Source: JAEUIA01 sp034440255 (GTDB lineage Bacteria; Planctomycetota; UBA1135; GCA-002686595). From it: a DNA stretch of 64,000 nt. The notes below the pieces were generated by a model that was given only the letters and a program-made list of their open reading frames with translations, had not been told where the DNA came from and searched no databases. The translations under genes and the position numbers were made by a program. Of this stretch, positions 58,727 through 64,000 are shown piece by piece; the stretch's first letter is position 1, and the number at the start of each line of letters is the position of its first letter. The stretch covers positions 3,216 to 67,215 of the forward strand of contig JAWXBU010000121.1 in NCBI GenBank assembly GCA_034440255.1. The letters run 5' to 3'.

Positions 58727-61648
58727 TCAGCGCGACTTCGCGGCCGCCTTGGCGCGCACGAGCGCAATTCGCTCTAGAAAAGCAGGCGCTTCGAGATGAG
58801 GGCCCCAACGATCGTCAGGTTCGAAAGCCCGCGGATCGTCGAGGCCGCGCTGGATGGCGAGGTCGAGCGCCGCCAGCGCGCGCTCGACGAATCCGGCGAC
58901 CTCGTCGGGTGCTTTGTGTGCGCCGTCGCGCGCCACTCCTGCCGCGCGCGTCGAAAGTTGTGCGGAGAGCACGGCGCTGGACGTCGAGTCGTAGCGATCG
59001 AGTTCTGCGATCGCGATCCGAGCCGCCTCGTAGCGTCCTAGGTCCATCAGCACACCCGCGCGATTGCGGACTCCGACGACGTGCCAGCGAATCCACTCGG
59101 GATTCTTCGGGTTGGAATCGAGCGCGCGCAGGATCGCGACGTCCGCTTCTTCGAACAAAGCGAGCGCGAGGGCGACGTCATCGGCTTGCATCGCGAGCGC
59201 ACCCAAGTTGCCGATCGTCGTGCACATCGCGGCGATGTACTCGCTGTTCGTCGGCTCGTCCGCGACGAGTCGGCGCTGCAGTTCGAGCGCTCGCTCCAAG
59301 AACTTTCGCCCGGCGTCGACGTGTTGTTCACCCATCTCGACGAAGAAGGCCTGCACGCACACGATCGCCAGGTTTTGTCGAAAGCGCGGTGTGTTCGGAA
59401 ATTGCGATGCGAGTGCTTCCGCCAAGCCGAGCGCGCGTTCGACGAGCGGCCGACTTCTCTCCGGCTGTCCGATTTCGCCGTAGATGTCGCCGAGATTTCC
59501 GAGCCCCGAGAAGAGTTGTTGCGTGATCCCCGTGTCGTCCGGTTCGGCCGCGTGCAGCTTCTCGAGGATCGCGATCGATTCCTCGGCTGCCGCGATCGCC
59601 GGTTCGAACTCCTCGCGCTCGGAGCGCACCGACGCGAGGAATCCGAGCGACTTCGCGCACGTGTAGGCCATTCGCGGGTTGTCGGCTTCTGCGAGCGAGA
59701 CTCGCATAAGCGAGAGCGCCTTCTCGGTGCATCGTTCTCCGTTCGCCGCGTTGCCCGCTGCGAATTCGAACTCGCCTTGTCGCGACAATGCGATCGCGAG
59801 GTTGCTCTTCAGAGCGCCGACTCGGCTCGCGTCGACCACGGGCTCGCCCATCAATTCTTCCAGTCGCTTCACACTGTCTCGCGCCAATTCCAACGCTTGA
59901 TCGTGCTCCGATCGAACACGCCGTGCTTCGGCTAGAAAGCCCTGCGCAATGGCGGCTTGGTGACGCCCGTTTTGCCCCAAGGTCGGGAGTGCTGCGAGCT
60001 CGTCGACGACGGAGGACAGTTCGCGGTCGGCCTCGAGGGCGAAGCCGAGCCGCAAGAGCACGTCACCGAGCTTGGTGCGCGCAGCGAGAATTTTGTCGAG
60101 CAAGCGATCGTCGGGCCCGGTGCGCACAGCGAGCTCGCGATAGAAACGCACCGCGTCCTCGAGCAGCTCACGGCGCACGGATTCCATCTGCGGCGTGAAG
60201 CGCAAACGATCGCTGCCCACGCGTTCGAGCATCGTGTCGACGGCGTCGACCGCGCTCGCCAAATTCAAGACCGCCAGCGCGCGTTGCTCTTCCTTCGCCT
60301 GGGATTCCGATCGACTCGCCGAGAGCGCGCCCTCGAGCTCGCGATTCAAGTTCGAAACAGTCGTATTGGCCGCGAAAAGCCGGCGGTTCGCGGTGTTTTG
60401 TTGGAGCGCGATGCCGAGCGGAGCCGCGACGGCGAGGATCAGCGCGGCTGCCGCGGCTGGATGACGCTGCGTCCATTTCCACACTTTCACGAACGCGCTC
60501 GAACGCCGCGCTTCGATCGGGCGACGCGCGATCACGTTCTCGAGATCGCGCGCGAACGCTGCGGCGCTCGCGTAGCGTCCCGTGCGTTCGCTCGTCATCG
60601 CGGCGAGGCACACTGTTTCGACGTCGCGCGACAAGCCGCGGTAGCGCGAGCGCAGGCTCGGCGCGTTTCCGCCCAACACCAAGCGCCTCGTGCGCTCGGA
60701 CGAAGTCGGATCGAAGTACGCGGCGCGCAGTACCAAGAGCTCGTACATCAAGACGCCCATCGCGTAGACGTCCGTTTTCGCGTCGATCGCAGCGGCCTCG
60801 CCGTTGACTTGCTCGGGCGCCATGTAGAGGAGCGAACCGAGCTGCGCTCCCGTGCGCGTCAATTTTTCGGCGCCGGTGTGCGACGCGAGACCGAAGTCGA
60901 GCAGCGCGACGCGACCGCTCGCTGTGAGCATCACGTTCGACGGTTTGATGTCGCGGTGGAGTACGCCGCGTTGATGCGCGTGGTCGACAGCGGATGCGAT
61001 TTCGAGGACGAGGCGCGAGACGACGTTGGCCCACGTTCCATCGAACCAAGTGGCGCGCTCATCCGACTCGCTGCCGCTCGGCTGTCGTTCGTCGAAGAGC
61101 CGAGCGAGGTCCAGTCCAAATAGCTCTGCGGGCTCACGTTCGTGGAGTCGCGCGACGATTTCGGCGAGGGAGAGACCATCGACGTACTCCATTGCGAAGT
61201 ACGGAATCCCGCGCTCGTCGCCGACCGTGTACACCGACGCGATCGAGCGGTGTTGCAAGCGCGCCACCGCTTCGACCTCGCGCCGAAAGCGTTCGCGCGC
61301 GCCCGGGAAGTACAGGTTTTCGGGGCGGATCAGTTTGAGCGCCACGCGCCGCGCGAGCGAGGTCTGCTCGGCCAAATAGACGACGCCCATTCCGCCGGCG
61401 CCGAGGCGTTCGAGCAGGCGAAATTCGCCCAGCGTCTCGGGAAAAGGCTCGGATGGGGCCGCGCCGACGAGGCCGGCGCGCCGCAGCACGGCCAGTCGTT
61501 CGCGGAGTTTCGGCGCCAGGGCCGGATGCGCGGCGCAGAGGGACTCGAGGGCGGCGTCGCCCTCGGTTTCGGTGCGCTCGAGGCACTCGAAAACGAGCGC
61601 TTCGAGCGCTGCTTTGGAGTCCGACTGCGGGGCCTCTCGTTCGGTCAT
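58727..61648 (-). CDS. Ser/Thr protein kinase with TPR repeats
   Basis: This 973-residue protein has a Hanks-type kinase domain at about residues 60-340: Gly-Ala-Gly-Gly-Met-Gly-Val-Val, Val-Ala-Leu-Lys-Leu-Ile, catalytic His-Arg-Asp-Ile-Lys-Pro-Ser-Asn, Asp-Phe-Gly and Ala-Pro-Glu. One membrane helix follows (Ala-Ala-Ala-Leu-Ile-Leu-Ala-Val-Ala-Ala-Pro-Leu, near 410). The C-terminal 550 residues are TPR-like and would lie outside the cytoplasm. Such planctomycete receptor kinases sense envelope signals. ATG 61648 is used; an extension of 11 codons upstream is possible. Confidence 0.9.
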   Translation of the reverse strand: MTEREAPQSDSKAALEALVFECLERTETEGDAALESLCAAHPALAPKLRERLAVLRRAGLVGAAPSEPFPETLGEFRLLERLGAGGMGVVYLAEQTSLARRVALKLIRPENLYFPGARERFRREVEAVARLQHRSIASVYTVGDERGIPYFAMEYVDGLSLAEIVARLHEREPAELFGLDLARLFDERQPSGSESDERATWFDGTWANVVSRLVLEIASAVDHAHQRGVLHRDIKPSNVMLTASGRVALLDFGLASHTGAEKLTRTGAQLGSLLYMAPEQVNGEAAAIDAKTDVYAMGVLMYELLVLRAAYFDPTSSERTRRLVLGGNAPSLRSRYRGLSRDVETVCLAAMTSERTGRYASAAAFARDLENVIARRPIEARRSSAFVKVWKWTQRHPAAAAALILAVAAPLGIALQQNTANRRLFAANTTVSNLNRELEGALSASRSESQAKEEQRALAVLNLASAVDAVDTMLERVGSDRLRFTPQMESVRRELLEDAVRFYRELAVRTGPDDRLLDKILAARTKLGDVLLRLGFALEADRELSSVVDELAALPTLGQNGRHQAAIAQGFLAEARRVRSEHDQALELARDSVKRLEELMGEPVVDASRVGALKSNLAIALSRQGEFEFAAGNAANGERCTEKALSLMRVSLAEADNPRMAYTCAKSLGFLASVRSEREEFEPAIAAAEESIAILEKLHAAEPDDTGITQQLFSGLGNLGDIYGEIGQPERSRPLVERALGLAEALASQFPNTPRFRQNLAIVCVQAFFVEMGEQHVDAGRKFLERALELQRRLVADEPTNSEYIAAMCTTIGNLGALAMQADDVALALALFEEADVAILRALDSNPKNPEWIRWHVVGVRNRAGVLMDLGRYEAARIAIAELDRYDSTSSAVLSAQLSTRAAGVARDGAHKAPDEVAGFVERALAALDLAIQRGLDDPRAFEPDDRWGPHLEAPAFLERIALVRAKAAAKSR

Positions 61649-61764
61649 ACGGGAGGTCAGAGTAGCGGTTCGGGACGACATCCGGGTGGGGCGCCTCCAT
61701 CAGGCTGGCGTCCGCGAATTTGTCCGCTACACTCTTCGCCCTCCAAGTCACGGAACGAGCCTTT

Positions 61765-61890
61765 ATGCACGTCAAGATTCGCAAGAGCAGCGCCAAGCAC
61801 AAAAAGAAGACCGGTTACCGCACTCGTCAACAGACGAAGGGCGGGCGCAAGACCAACCGCCGCCAACGCAAGCGCCACGGTTCGTTCTGA
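61765..61890 (+). CDS. Putative bL34-like small basic ribosomal protein
   Basis: This 41-residue, Lys/Arg-rich protein reads Lys-Lys-Lys-Thr-Gly-Tyr-Arg-Thr-Arg, Thr-Lys-Gly-Gly-Arg-Lys-Thr-Asn-Arg-Arg-Gln-Arg-Lys-Arg-His-Gly. That parallels bL34 (Gly-Phe-Arg-x-Arg-Met-x-Thr-x-x-Gly-Arg-x-Val-Leu-x-Arg-Arg-Arg). It lies 116 bp from the divergent kinase gene and before the YgiQ gene. bL34 normally sits beside rnpA and dnaA, which are not seen here, so either this lineage has moved it or it is a different small basic protein. It is too short for automatic length filters. Confidence 0.6.
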   Translation: MHVKIRKSSAKHKKKTGYRTRQQTKGGRKTNRRQRKRHGSF

Positions 61891-62051
61891 TCGCCTAGAC
61901 TTCCCTGCGCTCGCGTTGGCGGCGGTTGTCCTGGTGCAGCCCGCCCTCGCTAGCGAAACCGCGACAATCCAGCCGTCGCGAGCGCAGCGGCGACACTCCC
62001 ACGCCGGGATCACTTGCCCTGGGTGCCCTTCTCCTACTCTTTTCTCTCCCC

Positions 62052-63902
62052 ATGTCGCCCTCGGCCGCCACTCCTTTTCTGCCTCGAACGCGCGCTGAAA
62101 TGCATGCGCGGGGCTGGGAGTCGCTCGACATCGTGCTCGTCACCGGCGACGGCTACGTCGACCATCCCTCGTTCGGCGCTGCGGTGATCGGACGCGTTCT
62201 CGAGGCGCACGGGTACAAGGTCGGCATTCTCGACGCACCCGATCTCGAACCCGATGGCTCCGGTTGGAAACGCCTCCCGTCTCCGCGACTCTTCGTCGGC
62301 GTGACCGCAGGCACCATCGATTCGATGGTGACGAACTACACCGCGTCGAAAAAAAAGCGGCGCATCGACGTCTACCGTCCCGGCGGACTGCCCGGTCGCC
62401 CGAATCGCGCGACGATCGCGTACACAGCACTCGCGCGGCACCATTTCCCCGGCCTCCCCGTGATCATCGGCGGACTCGAAGCGGGGCCGCGGCGTCTCGC
62501 GTACTTCGATTACTGGGACGAGAAAATCCGGCGCTCGATCCTGGTCGACTCCAAAGCTGATCTGCTCGTGTGGGGAATGGGCGAGCGTCAGACGCTCGAA
62601 ATCGCGCGTCGCATCGACCGCGGTGAAGCGCTCACGAACATTCCCGGCACGTGCGAGTGGAGCAAGCCGGCCGACGTTCCGACGAACGCGCGCGTCGTCC
62701 CGTCGTTCGAAGAGATCGAAGCGAATCGCGAGCGCTTGATCGAGCTCTTCCACGCCGTGCGCGAAGAGAACAGTCCGAGTTCGCGTCCGCTCGCTCAAGT
62801 TCATGGCGCGCGCGTCGTCGTGCAACATCCGCCCGATTCACCGGCGTCGCAGAAGGAAGTCGATTCGTTCTACGACCTGCCGTTCCGGCGCGAATGGCAT
62901 CCCGATCACACGGCTGCTGGCGGGATCGCTGCGCTCGAACCCGTACGTTGGTCGGTGAACACGCACCGCGGTTGCATGGCCGATTGTTCGTTCTGCTCGA
63001 TCACGTTCCATCAAGGCCGTTCGATCCAATCGCGCAGCGAAGAATCGATCTTGAAAGAGGTCGCGGCGCTCTCGGAGAACCACGACTTCCGCGGCACGAT
63101 CACCGACGTCGGCGGTCCGACCGCGAACATGTGGGGCCTCGGCTGCAAGCTGCTCGAAAAGGGCGAAGCGTGCCTGAATCGCGACTGTTTGACGCCCGAT
63201 CCGTGTCCGGCGCTGCGCCTCGACAAGACGACGGAAGGTTATCGACGACTGCTCGGGTTGGTGCGCACGTCGAAGGGCGTCAAGCACGCGTTCGTGTCGT
63301 CCGGCATTCGCTACGACATGTTGCGCGACAAGAAGGGCCAGCTGTTGCCGCTGCACCACGATCTCGTCGCGCACCACGTGCCGGGTCGCATGAAGCTCGC
63401 GCCGGAACATGCATCGAATGCGGTGCTCGAAGCGATGAACAAGCCGCGCTTCGAAGTCTACGAGGACTACGAGAAGGACTACAAAGACGAGTGCAAGTCG
63501 ACGGGACGCGATCAACATCTCGTCAATTACTTCATCGTCGGACATCCGGGGACGACGCTCGCTGCCGCGATCGAGCTGTTCGAAAAATTGCTCGCACGCA
63601 ATTATTCGCCGGAGCAAGTGCAGGAGTTCATTCCGCTGCCGATGACGCGCGCTTGCGTTCAATACGTGACGGGCAAGGATCCGCTGACGCTCGCCGAGTT
63701 GCACGTGCCGCGCGGCGAGCACGAAAGGCGCATGCAGAAAGCGCTCGTGCGGTGGAAAGCACCCGAGAGCCGGATGCTCGTCGAAGAGGCACTGACGCGC
63801 GGCAAGCGCACGGATCTGCTCGATCGATTCCGCCACTTGGTGCGTGTGAGCGCCGGCAAACGCGCATCGGACGACGGCGACGATCTCGACACGTGCGGCT
63901 GA
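62052..63902 (+). CDS. YgiQ family radical SAM protein
   Basis: This 616-residue protein matches YgiQ/UPF0313: the B12-binding-like N-terminus (Val-Leu-Val-Thr-Gly-Asp-Gly-Tyr-Val-Asp-His-Pro), Gly-Gly-Leu-Glu-Ala-Gly-Pro-Arg-Arg near residue 135, the radical SAM motif Cys-Met-Ala-Asp-Cys-Ser-Phe-Cys near 310, and Pro-Gly-Arg-Met-Lys-Leu-Ala-Pro-Glu-His near 440. The substrate is unknown. ATG 62052 is chosen as it agrees with the family start; an in-frame extension upstream overlaps no conserved region. The last 98 bp of the window after it show no feature. Confidence 0.92.
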   Translation: MSPSAATPFLPRTRAEMHARGWESLDIVLVTGDGYVDHPSFGAAVIGRVLEAHGYKVGILDAPDLEPDGSGWKRLPSPRLFVGVTAGTIDSMVTNYTASKKKRRIDVYRPGGLPGRPNRATIAYTALARHHFPGLPVIIGGLEAGPRRLAYFDYWDEKIRRSILVDSKADLLVWGMGERQTLEIARRIDRGEALTNIPGTCEWSKPADVPTNARVVPSFEEIEANRERLIELFHAVREENSPSSRPLAQVHGARVVVQHPPDSPASQKEVDSFYDLPFRREWHPDHTAAGGIAALEPVRWSVNTHRGCMADCSFCSITFHQGRSIQSRSEESILKEVAALSENHDFRGTITDVGGPTANMWGLGCKLLEKGEACLNRDCLTPDPCPALRLDKTTEGYRRLLGLVRTSKGVKHAFVSSGIRYDMLRDKKGQLLPLHHDLVAHHVPGRMKLAPEHASNAVLEAMNKPRFEVYEDYEKDYKDECKSTGRDQHLVNYFIVGHPGTTLAAAIELFEKLLARNYSPEQVQEFIPLPMTRACVQYVTGKDPLTLAELHVPRGEHERRMQKALVRWKAPESRMLVEEALTRGKRTDLLDRFRHLVRVSAGKRASDDGDDLDTCG

Positions 63903-64000
63903 TCGTACGGTGCCAGGGACAACCACGACGCTTCGCGCTGGCCGCTGATCGTGTGTGTACCGAGCCAGAGCAATTTTTCCCCGATGCGCTGCTACCAACG

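Noticed and set aside
1..64000. CRISPR array, prophage, integrated element or biosynthetic gene cluster
   Set aside because: No regularly spaced repeats, phage structural genes, integrase, intact transposase, or polyketide/nonribosomal synthase genes were seen.

Overview
The window is about 64 kb of high-GC bacterial chromosome that most resembles the Planctomycetota. The pointers are secreted proteins ending in a shared module with a Tyr-Gln-x-Trp-Tyr-Arg-Asp / Phe-Asn-Leu-Thr-Asn(Gln)-Gly / Trp pattern, a large Ser/Thr kinase with TPRs, HEAT and TPR lipoproteins, few Shine-Dalgarno sequences and a strong preference for TGA stops. Taxonomy is inferred from style only. I saw no prophage, intact insertion sequence, CRISPR array, rRNA or tRNA.

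Region 1 (1-5.3 kb) is a benzoyl-CoA epoxidation (box) module: boxC and boxB run leftward, followed by an S1-domain gene, and a divergent boxR encodes the HTH/shikimate-kinase-like repressor. Region 2 (5.3-11.5 kb) has a secreted protein and a leftward zinc/manganese uptake operon: His-rich exported peptide, outer-membrane porin, binding protein, ATPase, permease. Region 3 (12-17.6 kb) has a radical SAM protein, a deacetylase coupled to a HEAT/TPR protein, and mnmG.

Region 4 (17.8-38.8 kb) is catabolic and holds, on the plus strand, a dispersed but essentially complete reductive pyrimidine pathway: Fcy1-type cytosine deaminase, preT and preA, dihydropyrimidinase, beta-ureidopropionase, a class III aminotransferase and a (methyl)malonate-semialdehyde dehydrogenase. 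Between preT and preA lies a leftward D-glutamate-type operon (dgcN, dgcA, a Tat-exported D-aminoacylase) and three small secreted proteins. An NCS1 nucleobase permease beside the cytosine deaminase survives only as its first 65 codons, joined by a deletion to a broken GNAT gene. An ABC-2 exporter, DUF5674, DUF6883/DUF4926 and several remnants are scattered here.

Region 5 (38.9-50 kb) has an exopolysaccharide sugar transferase, yraN-yajC, mnmA, a VWA protein, HEAT/TPR proteins and NAD-type isocitrate dehydrogenase. Region 6 (50-64 kb) has an RHH/PIN toxin-antitoxin pair, malate dehydrogenase, a DEAD-box helicase, a pirin, fumarase C, a broken secreted protein, an orphan secretion module, a Ser/Thr kinase, a tiny bL34-like gene and a YgiQ radical SAM protein. 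Isocitrate dehydrogenase, malate dehydrogenase and fumarase within 10 kb would oxidise the acetyl-CoA and succinyl-CoA expected from the box and pyrimidine routes.

A recurrent theme is gene decay. At least six loci carry internal stops, single-base frameshifts or truncations. They should be checked against reads before biology is inferred.
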